Shown here in pieces: positions 1-6,246 of a stretch of DNA of 8,228 nucleotides. Source of the stretch: Pseudomonadota bacterium. GTDB taxonomy: Bacteria > Pseudomonadota > Gammaproteobacteria > Burkholderiales > Burkholderiaceae_D. Position numbers and translations under genes: made by a program. Position 1 is the first letter of the stretch. Every line of letters begins with the position of its first letter. The notes below the pieces were generated by a model, which saw nothing but the letters and a program-made list of their open reading frames with translations, was not told the DNA's origin and searched no databases. The stretch spans positions 1 to 8,228 of the forward strand of contig JAFECY010000190.1 of assembly GCA_018241865.1 (NCBI GenBank). Direction: 5' to 3'.

Positions 1-8
1 ATGCCTCT

Positions 9-35
9 TTATCGGCAAACGCCTAATAAACTTTA
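9..35 (-). promoter_or_regulatory. FliA (sigma-28) promoter, probably for flgM beyond the left edge
   Basis: Read on the minus strand, the sequence is TAAAGTTT (35-28), an 11-nt spacer (27-17) and GCCGATAA (16-9). This equals the enteric sigma-28 consensus in both boxes and in spacing. Transcription would start near position 2 and run leftward out of the window, in the same direction as flgA. In many proteobacteria the gene after flgA is flgM, the anti-sigma-28 factor, and flgM often has its own FliA promoter. The flgM assignment is inference, because the gene itself is not in the window. Confidence 0.9.
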
Positions 36-89
36 GTAGGTCATGTAACTTTTGGTTGACAGGATGGATCGGGATAAATCCTTTGAAGA

Positions 90-806
90 TCAATAACTTA
101 CTTCCACAATGCCCCCTGCTTTTGCCACGCCGCTGACGATTTGCCCATTGGCTGTACGCACCTGCACGACCTGACCGGCGGCGGCGTTATTCAGAGATTT
201 ACCCTCGGTGGTTACTTGAAAACCCTTGCCGGCCGTGGTCAGGCGTACGGATTGATTTTGCTGGATGGCTTGCGGCGCGCGCAGGCTGTCTTGGCGCAGC
301 GGCATGCCGGCTGCCAGCGATACGGTCATGCTGCGGCCGATGGCTTGCGCCGGGTTGGTCAGGATGCCGGGCGGTAGGGCAGCCAAGTCGCCTTTTGCCA
401 GAATCACATCGCTGGCCTCGACGACCTTGCCTTGTGCCAGCGGGCCGGCGGCGGTGAGGTAGTCGGCCATGACGCGTACCGTTGCTGCAATGTACACAGT
501 CCACGGCGCGGGAGCGGTGCAGCGCACACCGACTGTGGTGCGGCCCCAGACCCGGCTGCCGGGTGGCATGAAGGGCTGCGGAGCGGCGCAGGCGACTAAG
601 CGCAGACGCGTGTCGAACTGATTGACGGTGACGCTCACCTGTCCCGGCAAGCCGGCAGTTTGCGTTTGCAAGAATTGCTCTACCGTCTGGTGCAAGGCGG
701 TGGTGTCTTGGTAAGTTTGGGGCGCGACCGGCGCTTGCTGCGCCGCAGCGGAAACGGTGACTAGCAATCCCGCCAGAAACTTGAAGAGTTTGATTGAACG
801 GTACAT
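90..806 (-). CDS. flgA: FlgA, periplasmic P-ring assembly chaperone
   Basis: FlgA is a periplasmic chaperone that helps FlgI assemble into the P ring around the rod. From the ATG at 806 the protein is 238 aa, close to the family length of about 220. Residues 1-22 look like a Sec signal peptide: basic residues R3, K6 and K9, a hydrophobic stretch at 10-18, then cleavage near A20-A21-A22/Q23. Two cysteines, C73 and C96, flank a core with the motif TTVGVRC. A SAF-like domain follows at about 118-178, then a C-terminal beta-rich region typical of FlgA (about 185-238). An in-frame ATG at 830 would add eight residues ahead of the signal peptide. Neither start has a clear Shine-Dalgarno sequence, and 806 is chosen because the charged n-region then begins at once. 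The gene is divergent from flgB, with a FliA-like promoter upstream at 949-975. No terminator is visible after its stop, so it may be cotranscribed with the next gene to the left. Confidence 0.93.
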   Translation of the reverse strand: MYRSIKLFKFLAGLLVTVSAAAQQAPVAPQTYQDTTALHQTVEQFLQTQTAGLPGQVSVTVNQFDTRLRLVACAAPQPFMPPGSRVWGRTTVGVRCTAPAPWTVYIAATVRVMADYLTAAGPLAQGKVVEASDVILAKGDLAALPPGILTNPAQAIGRSMTVSLAAGMPLRQDSLRAPQAIQQNQSVRLTTAGKGFQVTTEGKSLNNAAAGQVVQVRTANGQIVSGVAKAGGIVEVSY

Positions 807-892
807 GATGAATGCACGGAAATCCGACATGCAACCGATGATACCGAGGAGGGGGAATGCTAAAGCCGGGAATAAGAGGGGAATTCGGGCGT

Positions 893-906
893 TGATCGTC
901 CGATCA
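893..906. promoter_or_regulatory. Palindrome in the flgA-flgB divergent region, possible operator
   Basis: TGATCG (893-898) and CGATCA (901-906) are perfect inverted arms separated by TC. The symmetry suits a dimeric DNA-binding protein. It lies between the two divergent genes, about 92 bp before the flgB start and 87 bp from the flgA start. I do not recognise the element as a known flagellar operator, so its role is inference. Confidence 0.35.
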
Positions 907-948
907 GTTGCAGGCTTGACTGCCTATGATTCAGCCTATACGAAACCA

Positions 949-975
949 TTATCGGCAGGCAGCAGGGTTTCTTGA
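949..975 (-). promoter_or_regulatory. Candidate FliA (sigma-28) promoter for flgA
   Basis: On the minus strand there is an exact GCCGATAA -10 box (956-949). Eleven nt upstream lies TCAAGAAA (975-968), which matches the first half of TAAAGTTT in four positions. The -10 box and spacing are ideal and the -35 box is partial. It faces flgA and would give a leader of about 110-135 nt. The same -10 and spacing are seen in the stronger promoter at 9-35, which supports the reading. Confidence 0.6.
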
Positions 976-987
976 GCCGGTAGCCGC

Positions 988-993
988 GGAGGG
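988..993 (+). promoter_or_regulatory. Ribosome binding site that fixes the flgB start
   Basis: GGAGGG lies four nt before the ATG at 998. The same reading frame is open further upstream, from an ATG at 926, but that start has no such site and would add 24 residues absent from FlgB proteins. The site therefore supports the start at 998. Confidence 0.8.
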
Positions 994-997
994 TGTC

Positions 998-1408
998 ATG
1001 ATCGGAAAACTGGACGATTACTTGCGCTTCAACGAAGTCGCGCTCGGTTTGCGCGAACAGCGCCAGCAGTTGCTGGCTTCGAACATCGCCAATGCCGACA
1101 CGCCGAACTACAAGGCGCGCGATTTCGATTTTAACAGCGCATTGCAAGGCGCATTGTCCGGCAGTGCAGCAGGTGCGCCCGGTGCGCTGCTCAAAACCGA
1201 TGCCAAGCATTTCGATGTCGGGCAGAGCGGCTTGGCCGGCGGTGTGCAAGTGCAGTTCCGCAACACGCAACAGGGCAACATCGACGGCAACACGGTCGAT
1301 ATGGATGTCGAGCGCAATCAGTTCACCGACAACGCGCTGCGTTATGAGGCCGGACTGACGCTGATTAGCGCCCAGATCAAGAACATGCTTGCCGTCATCC
1401 AAGGATAA
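998..1408 (+). CDS. flgB: FlgB, proximal rod protein
   Basis: FlgB is one of the rod subunits that form the drive shaft between the MS ring and the hook. It is exported by the flagellar type III system, so it has no signal peptide. The protein is 136 aa, matching the family length of about 138. The N-terminal rod signature is at about 27-45, with [19 protein letters not shown]. The C-terminal helix, with [19 protein letters not shown] and then IKNMLAVI, is typical of FlgB and lacks the VNMI motif of the other rod and hook proteins. This is the first gene of the plus-strand cluster and ends 5 nt before flgC; its last codons hold the flgC ribosome site. Confidence 0.97.
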   Translation: MIGKLDDYLRFNEVALGLREQRQQLLASNIANADTPNYKARDFDFNSALQGALSGSAAGAPGALLKTDAKHFDVGQSGLAGGVQVQFRNTQQGNIDGNTVDMDVERNQFTDNALRYEAGLTLISAQIKNMLAVIQG

Positions 1409-1413
1409 TCACC

Positions 1414-1818
1414 ATGTCGCTCTTCAATATTTTCAACGTCGCCGGCTCGGCCATGAGCGCGCAGTCGCAGCGCCTGAACGTCACCGCTAGCAATCTCGCC
1501 AACGCCGATAGCACCACCAGCTCCACTGGTGAAACCTATCGCGCCAAACAAGTGGTATTTTCCGCCGTGCCGGTCGCCGGCCAGGAAGCGACCGGCGTCA
1601 AGGTCGATCGCGTGGTCGAGGATGCCTCGCCGTTGAAAGTGATCTACGACCCCAAGCATCCCAACGCCGACGAAAAAGGTTATGTCACCATGCCCAACGT
1701 CAATGTGGTGGAGGAAATGGTCAACATGATTTCCGCCTCGCGTTCTTACCAGACCAACGTCGATACCATGAATGCGGCTAAGACGCTGTTGTTGAAAACC
1801 CTGTCCCTCGGCCAGTAA
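1414..1818 (+). CDS. flgC: FlgC, proximal rod protein
   Basis: FlgC is a rod subunit next to FlgB and is exported by the flagellar type III system. At 134 aa it has the same length as the E. coli protein. The N-terminal signature [10 protein letters not shown] is followed by a conserved [10 protein letters not shown] segment. The middle has the [23 protein letters not shown] block, split here as [12 protein letters not shown] and [11 protein letters not shown]. The C-terminal D0 helix has [15 protein letters not shown] ribosome site, AAGGA at 1401-1405, lies eight nt before the ATG and inside the end of flgB, so the two genes are probably translationally coupled. Confidence 0.98.
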   Translation: MSLFNIFNVAGSAMSAQSQRLNVTASNLANADSTTSSTGETYRAKQVVFSAVPVAGQEATGVKVDRVVEDASPLKVIYDPKHPNADEKGYVTMPNVNVVEEMVNMISASRSYQTNVDTMNAAKTLLLKTLSLGQ

Positions 1819-1830
1819 CCAGGAGCCATC

Positions 1831-2508
1831 ATGTCTTCAGTGCAAAACAACCCCGGCGTCACCGACGCGTTGATGAACGCGGTCAACGGCAGCAAGAGCA
1901 GCACGTCTGCTTCCGGCATTCAAGAAACGCAAGATCGTTTCATGAAACTGCTGCTGACCCAAGTGCAGAACCAAGATCCGCTGAATCCGCTGGACAATGC
2001 CCAGATGACCAGCCAGTTGGCGCAAATGTCCACTGTCAGCGGTATTGAAAAATTGAATTCGACCTTGCAGACCCTGATGGGCGATTACCAGGCCAGCCAG
2101 TCGATGCAATCGGCAGCGCTGATCGGCCACGGCGTGCTGGTGCCGGGCACAAGCGCGCACTTGCAGAATGGCCAGGCCATCATGGGTATGGATTTGGCGG
2201 GGCCGGCTGACAAGGTGACGGTGACGGTGCGCGATGCCGCCGGCAACGCCGTGCATAAAATCGATCTCGGCGGACAAGATGCCGGCACCATTCCGCTGGC
2301 ATGGGATGGCAAGACCGACAGCGGTGCGACCGCCCCCGATGGCAATTACACGTTTGAAGTCGATGCTGTGCGCGGCAGCGATGCCGTTACCGCTACCCGG
2401 TTGGCATTCGGCCAAGTGGCGAGCGTATCGACCGGCAGTCAAGGTGTGAAGATCAATATCGCTGGTTTAGGCGCCGTCGCGTTTTCCGACGTGCGCCAGA
2501 TTCTCTAA
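1831..2508 (+). CDS. flgD: FlgD, hook cap / hook assembly scaffold
   Basis: FlgD caps the tip of the growing hook and guides FlgE subunits into place; it is later replaced by other proteins. The protein is 225 aa against about 231 in E. coli. The N-terminal region up to about 35 is rich in S, T and N and is probably flexible. The FlgD signature follows at about 37-69, with FMKLLLTQVQNQDPLNPLDN and then AQMTSQLAQMSTV. The C-terminal half has a Tudor-like part from about 96 with an Ig-like insert at about 126-180, including the motif WDGKTDSGATAPDGNYTF. AGGAG at 1821-1825 lies five nt before the start, and the gap from flgC is 12 nt. Confidence 0.97.
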   Translation: MSSVQNNPGVTDALMNAVNGSKSSTSASGIQETQDRFMKLLLTQVQNQDPLNPLDNAQMTSQLAQMSTVSGIEKLNSTLQTLMGDYQASQSMQSAALIGHGVLVPGTSAHLQNGQAIMGMDLAGPADKVTVTVRDAAGNAVHKIDLGGQDAGTIPLAWDGKTDSGATAPDGNYTFEVDAVRGSDAVTATRLAFGQVASVSTGSQGVKINIAGLGAVAFSDVRQIL

Positions 2509-2544
2509 TTTTTCCGTCCATCGGCCCATTTCAAGGAGAGCACC

Positions 2545-3819
2545 ATGAGTTTCCAACAAGGTTTGAGCGGTCTGAACGCTTCGGCAAAAAGCCTGGACGT
2601 GATCGGTAACAACGTGGCAAATGCCAGCACGGTCGGTTTCAAGTCGTCGGAAGCGCAATTCGCCGACGTGTACGCCAGTTCGCTGACGGGTGCCGGCACG
2701 AACGATGTCGGCATCGGCGTCAAGGTAGCGGCAGTCGCGCAGCAATTCACCCAGGGCAATATCACTTCGTCGAACAATCCGCTGGATGTCGCCATCAACG
2801 GCGGCGGCTTTTTCCGCCTGAGTCAAAACGGCACGATCTCCTACAGTCGCAACGGCCAGTTTCAGCTCGACAAAGACGGCTTCATTGTCAATAACAACGG
2901 TCTGCATCTGACCGGCTATTCGGCCGGCGCGGGCGGTGTGCTGTCCACCGGCGCACCGACTGATCTGCAGATCAACACTGCCGACCAGCCGCCTAATCAG
3001 ACCACTAAAATCAGTGCTGTGCTGAACATGGATTCGCGCCTGCCGGCCATCGATCAGACGGTGCAACCTTTCGATATGAATGACCCGACTACTTACAGCA
3101 ATGCCAGTTCGGTGTCGGTGTTTGATAGTCTGGGCAATTCGCACGTGGTGCAAAATTTTTACGTCAAGACGCATCCGCTGCCGGCGGACCCGGCTGGCAC
3201 GCAGGCGCAATGGCGCGTGTATGGTTCCATCGACGGTACTTTGCTACCCGCGCCGCCGGGCGGCTTGGTCGGCACGCTGACCTTCAAACCAGACGGCACC
3301 ATCGACACCGCCGCCACGACTTTGCCGTTCGCTGGTATTCAACTTCCGGTCAGCACCGGTGCCACCACGCCGATTAGTGGCGGCGTCAGTCTGGATTTCA
3401 CTGGCACCACCCAGTATGGCTCTGTCTTTGGCGTCACCACGATGAATCAGGATGGTTATACCTCGGGTCGTTTGTCCGGTTTTAACATCGCCGCCGATGG
3501 CACCCTCGTCGGCCGCTATACCAATGGCCGTTCCGCTACATTGGGGCAGGTTGTGTTGGCCAACTTCACCAATCCGAACGGCTTGGCTCCGCAAGGCAAT
3601 AACGTCTGGGCCGCCACCGCTACATCCGGTCAGGAATTGGTGGGCGCGCCGACCTCGGGCAGCTTGGGCACGCTGCAATCTTCCGCAGTTGAGGATTCCA
3701 ACGTGGATCTGACGGCCGAGTTGGTGAACATGATTACCGCGCAACGTGTTTATCAGGCCAATGCACAAACCATCAAGACGCAAGATCAGGTGTTGCAGAC
3801 GCTGGTGAATCTGCGTTAA
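2545..3819 (+). CDS. flgE: FlgE, flagellar hook protein
   Basis: FlgE polymerises into the curved hook, the universal joint between rod and filament. It is 424 aa, slightly longer than the roughly 402 aa of E. coli; such differences usually fall in the surface domains. The N-terminal D0 helix contains the rod/hook signature NNVANASTVGFKSSEAQFADVY (about 22-43, split as NNVANASTVGF and KSSEAQFADVY). Next come GNITSSNNPLDVAINGGGFF at 71-90 and the D1/D2 region to about 370. The C-terminal D0 helix has SNVDLTAELVNMITAQRVYQ and ends TLVNLR, as in hook proteins. There are no cysteines. AAGGAGAG at 2533-2540 gives a strong ribosome site. A 105-nt gap follows, unlike the tight spacing before it. Confidence 0.98.
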   Translation: MSFQQGLSGLNASAKSLDVIGNNVANASTVGFKSSEAQFADVYASSLTGAGTNDVGIGVKVAAVAQQFTQGNITSSNNPLDVAINGGGFFRLSQNGTISYSRNGQFQLDKDGFIVNNNGLHLTGYSAGAGGVLSTGAPTDLQINTADQPPNQTTKISAVLNMDSRLPAIDQTVQPFDMNDPTTYSNASSVSVFDSLGNSHVVQNFYVKTHPLPADPAGTQAQWRVYGSIDGTLLPAPPGGLVGTLTFKPDGTIDTAATTLPFAGIQLPVSTGATTPISGGVSLDFTGTTQYGSVFGVTTMNQDGYTSGRLSGFNIAADGTLVGRYTNGRSATLGQVVLANFTNPNGLAPQGNNVWAATATSGQELVGAPTSGSLGTLQSSAVEDSNVDLTAELVNMITAQRVYQANAQTIKTQDQVLQTLVNLR

Positions 3820-3863
3820 AGCTTGGCTGATCGTTGAGTACATGTCGTGCAAGTTGTTGCTCT

Positions 3864-3889
3864 CTCGCTCCGGCTTGTGCTGGGGCGAG
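3864..3889 (+). other. Stem-loop between flgE and flgF
   Basis: Positions 3864-3874 pair with 3879-3889 over 11 bp around a TTGT loop; nine pairs are Watson-Crick and two are G-U (3869/3884 and 3872/3881). It sits in the middle of the 105-nt gap. No T-run follows, so it is not a standard intrinsic terminator. It could shield the 3' end of the flgBCDE message, mark a processing site, or attenuate read-through into flgF. Its function is inference. Confidence 0.5.
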
Positions 3890-3924
3890 TGAAGTGAGCA
3901 CGGCTGCCAAGGCAGGAGACAAAA

Positions 3925-4665
3925 ATGGATCGACTGATATACACCGCGATGACCGGGGCCAAGCACATCTTGGAGCAGCAGGCCACCACCACGAACAACC
4001 TTGCTAACGCCACCACGACGGGCTTTCGTGCGCAGATCGACGCTTTCCGCGCCGTGCCTGTAGTCGGTGCGCCGATGCCGACGCGCGCTTATGTCGTCGA
4101 TTCGACAGTCGGCACCGATTTTTCACCTGGCTCGATTCTGCAGACCGGACGCGAACTGGATGTCGCTGTGCTCACCAAGGGTTGGTTCGCGGTGCAACTG
4201 GAAGATGGCAGTGAAGCCTACACTCGCCACGGTAGCCTGAAACTTTCCGAGAATGGCGAATTGCAAACCCAGAGTGGCCTCGCTGTGCTGGGTGACGGCG
4301 GACCGATTGCGGTGCCGCCGGATGTCAACCTCACCATTGCCAAGGATGGCACGGTGGCAGCATTTGCCACCAGCGGCAAGGCGGCGGCCAGCACCGTGCT
4401 GGGCCGCATCAAGCTGGTCAACCCGCCCGAGGGTGATTTGGTGCGCGGTAGCGACGGCTTGTTTCGCCTCAAGAGTGGCGAACAGGCGCAACTCGACGAG
4501 AACGTGGCGATCACCAGCGGTGCGCTGGAAAGCAGCAACGTCAATGCCGCCGAAGCGATGGTCAACATGATTAACCTAGCGCGGCAGTTCGAGATGCACA
4601 TGAATTTATTGAAGAATGCGGAGAGTAACGCCACCAAAGCCAGTCAGATCCTCGCTTTGAGTTGA
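3925..4665 (+). CDS. flgF: FlgF, proximal rod protein
   Basis: FlgF is a rod subunit located between the FlgB/FlgC part and the distal rod of FlgG. The protein is 246 aa against about 251 in E. coli. It begins MDRLIYTAMTGAKHILEQQA, the typical FlgF start, followed by the rod signature NNLANATTTGFRAQIDAFRA at 24-43. The central part has AYTRHGSLKLSENGELQTQS at 98-117, shared with FlgG and FlgE. The C-terminal D0 helix has SSNVNAAEAMVNMINLARQF at 203-222, and the protein ends in KASQILALS. AGGAG at 3915-3919 lies five nt before the start. It is paralogous to flgG and flgE around it. Confidence 0.97.
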   Translation: MDRLIYTAMTGAKHILEQQATTTNNLANATTTGFRAQIDAFRAVPVVGAPMPTRAYVVDSTVGTDFSPGSILQTGRELDVAVLTKGWFAVQLEDGSEAYTRHGSLKLSENGELQTQSGLAVLGDGGPIAVPPDVNLTIAKDGTVAAFATSGKAAASTVLGRIKLVNPPEGDLVRGSDGLFRLKSGEQAQLDENVAITSGALESSNVNAAEAMVNMINLARQFEMHMNLLKNAESNATKASQILALS

Positions 4666-4745
4666 GGCAGTTCGTTGCAGAATGAAATCGTGCCGGTGCG
4701 TCCGTCGTCCGTGTTAAGCGCCGTTTGACATGAAGTAGGTTTTTT

Positions 4746-4749
4746 GGAG
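4746..4749 (+). promoter_or_regulatory. Ribosome binding site that fixes the flgG start
   Basis: GGAG lies six nt before the ATG at 4756. A TTG at 4744 is in frame and would lengthen FlgG by four residues (M-E-K-K), but it overlaps this site, so translation from 4756 is the better reading. It also gives the canonical FlgG N-terminus [11 protein letters not shown]. Confidence 0.8.
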
Positions 4750-4755
4750 AAAAAA

Positions 4756-5538
4756 ATGATTCGCTCACTATGGATTGCCAAAACCGGTTTGGATGCGCAG
4801 CAGACGCAGATGGACGTCATCGCCAATAACTTGGCCAACGTCAGCACCACCGGTTTCAAGCGTGCGCGCGCCGTGTTTGAGGATTTGTTGTATCAGACCA
4901 TGCGCCAGCCCGGTGCCTTGTCCTCGCAACAAACCCAGTTGCCGACCGGTTTGCAGATTGGTACCGGTGTGCGTCCAGTGGCGACCGAGCGGATTTTCAC
5001 GCAAGGTAATCTGCAGCAGACTGGCAATGCCAAGGACGTGGCGATTTCCGGCAGCGGATTTTTCCAAATTCTGATGCCGGATGGCACCACTGCTTACACC
5101 CGCGACGGCAATTTTCAGGCCGACAACCAAGGTCAGCTGGTCACCTCCAGCGGCTTCCCGGTACAGCCGGCGATCACGATTCCTGCTAACACCCAGAGCA
5201 TCACCATCGCCCGTGACGGCACGGTGTCGATCCTGCAATCCGGCTCCTCGACGCCGGTGCAAGTCGGCGCATTACAACTGGCGACGTTCGTCAATCCGGC
5301 CGGCCTAGAGAGCAAAGGCGAAAACCTGTACGCGGAAACAGTCGCATCAGGCAATCCGAGCACCAATACGCCCGGCACCAATGGCGCAGGTGCGTTGATC
5401 CAGGGCTACACCGAAACTTCCAACGTCAACGTCGCGGAAGAATTGGTCAACATGATCCAGACTCAGCGCGCATTTGAGTTGAACAGCAAAGCGATCACCA
5501 CGTCGGATCAGATGTTGCAACGCTTGACGCAGTTGTAA
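4756..5538 (+). CDS. flgG: FlgG, distal rod protein
   Basis: FlgG makes the distal rod that passes through the P and L rings. From the ATG at 4756 the protein is 260 aa, the same length as in E. coli. The N-terminus [20 protein letters not shown] is followed by the rod signature [20 protein letters not shown] at 23-42. Residues 46-72 ([12 protein letters not shown] to LQIGTGV) are the FlgG-specific segment missing from FlgE and associated with a straight rod. Later come [11 protein letters not shown] at 94-104 and the C-terminal helix with [20 protein letters not shown] at 221-240, ending MLQRLTQL. It lies 90 nt after flgF and 29 nt before flgH. Confidence 0.98.
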   Translation: MIRSLWIAKTGLDAQQTQMDVIANNLANVSTTGFKRARAVFEDLLYQTMRQPGALSSQQTQLPTGLQIGTGVRPVATERIFTQGNLQQTGNAKDVAISGSGFFQILMPDGTTAYTRDGNFQADNQGQLVTSSGFPVQPAITIPANTQSITIARDGTVSILQSGSSTPVQVGALQLATFVNPAGLESKGENLYAETVASGNPSTNTPGTNGAGALIQGYTETSNVNVAEELVNMIQTQRAFELNSKAITTSDQMLQRLTQL

Positions 5539-5567
5539 TCGCGAGCGGACAGAAGAGCGGAGCGAAT

Positions 5568-6230
5568 ATGAAAACAATGTCGATCATGGCACTGGCGTTA
5601 GTCGCGCTGTCAGGTTGCGCGCTTGCGCCCGATACGATCGTCCAGCGTCCGACGACGGCACGCCCGGCGGAGCCGGTAGCAAGCCGCCCAGCGAACGGCA
5701 CGATCTTTCAGGCGGCTTCGTATCGACCGATGTTCGAGGATCGGCGCGCGCGTCTGGTCGGCGATGTCTTGACCATGACCATCGTCGAGAAAACTTCCGC
5801 CAGCAAGAACGGCGCGAATTCCGGCGGCAAATCCAGTAGCGCCAACGGCGGCGTGACGTCGTTATTCGGCTTGCCGGCAACAACGCTCGGCAAGTTTAAT
5901 GCTGCGGCCAATTCGACCAGTAAATACGATCAGAAGGATACGGAAAGTTCGAGTAATGCCTTCACCGGCACGGTTGCGGTGACAGTCATCGAAGTGCTGC
6001 CCAATGGCAATCTGGTGGTGAGTGGTGAAAAACAAGTGTCGATGGATAAGGGCACCGAGTTTGTGCGGGTCTCTGGCGTGGTCAATCCAGATCAGATCGC
6101 GCTGGGCAACAATATTTCCTCGACCCAGGTGGCCGATGCGCGCATCGAATATCGCACCAACAGCCACATCGACAAGACGGAACTCTTCAGCATGATGGCG
6201 CGGTTTTTCTTGAGCGTGCTGCCGCTGTAA
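5568..6230 (+). CDS. flgH: FlgH, L-ring lipoprotein
   Basis: FlgH is an outer-membrane lipoprotein that forms the L ring, the bushing for the rod at the outer membrane. It is 220 aa against about 232 in E. coli. Residues 1-16 are a lipoprotein signal peptide with lipobox LSGC, and C17 is the lipidation site. A proline-rich linker (about 28-42) leads to SYRPMFEDRRARLVGDVLTM at 51-70, a FlgH family block. Residues 78-130 are rich in S, N and G. The conserved core has VTVIEVLPNGNLVVSGEKQV and then the STQVADARIEY block at 185-195. The end, with ARFFLSVLPL, is as expected, although the residues before it (HIDKTELFSMM) differ from the usual G-W type. CGGAG at 5558-5562 lies five nt before the start. 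Confidence 0.97.
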   Translation: MKTMSIMALALVALSGCALAPDTIVQRPTTARPAEPVASRPANGTIFQAASYRPMFEDRRARLVGDVLTMTIVEKTSASKNGANSGGKSSSANGGVTSLFGLPATTLGKFNAAANSTSKYDQKDTESSSNAFTGTVAVTVIEVLPNGNLVVSGEKQVSMDKGTEFVRVSGVVNPDQIALGNNISSTQVADARIEYRTNSHIDKTELFSMMARFFLSVLPL

Positions 6231-6246
6231 TCGGACGGGCTAGAAC

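Noticed and set aside
61..82. Terminator after flgA on the minus strand
   Set aside because: AGGAT/ATCCT arms form only five pairs with a 12-nt loop, and no T-run follows in the minus direction.
860..1402. 180-codon open frame on the minus strand opposite flgB
   Set aside because: It is a shadow of flgB codon bias, has no ribosome site or recognisable domain, and would cover flgB and the control region. The same holds for the long minus-strand frames at 2467-3210, 3244-3966 and 7375-8133.
3817..3843. FliA-like -35 TAAAGCTT at the end of flgE, which could drive flgF
   Set aside because: The -35 matches in seven of eight positions, but eleven nt on the sequence is GAGTACAT, unlike GCCGATAA, and the first three bases are the flgE stop codon.
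4694..4745. Intrinsic terminator between flgF and flgG
   Set aside because: The stem is only six pairs with an 18-nt loop, and the T6 run is 16 nt beyond it.
4725..4753. TTGACA as a promoter for flgG
   Set aside because: The -35 is perfect, but the region 16-18 nt downstream is the flgG ribosome site and A-run with no TATAAT-like box, and the resulting transcript would have no leader.
2568..5500. Repeated motifs (NNxANxxTxGF and VNMI) as signs of DNA repeats or recombination
   Set aside because: They are the shared D0 helices of the rod and hook paralogs FlgC, FlgE, FlgF and FlgG, an old gene family, not recent duplications.
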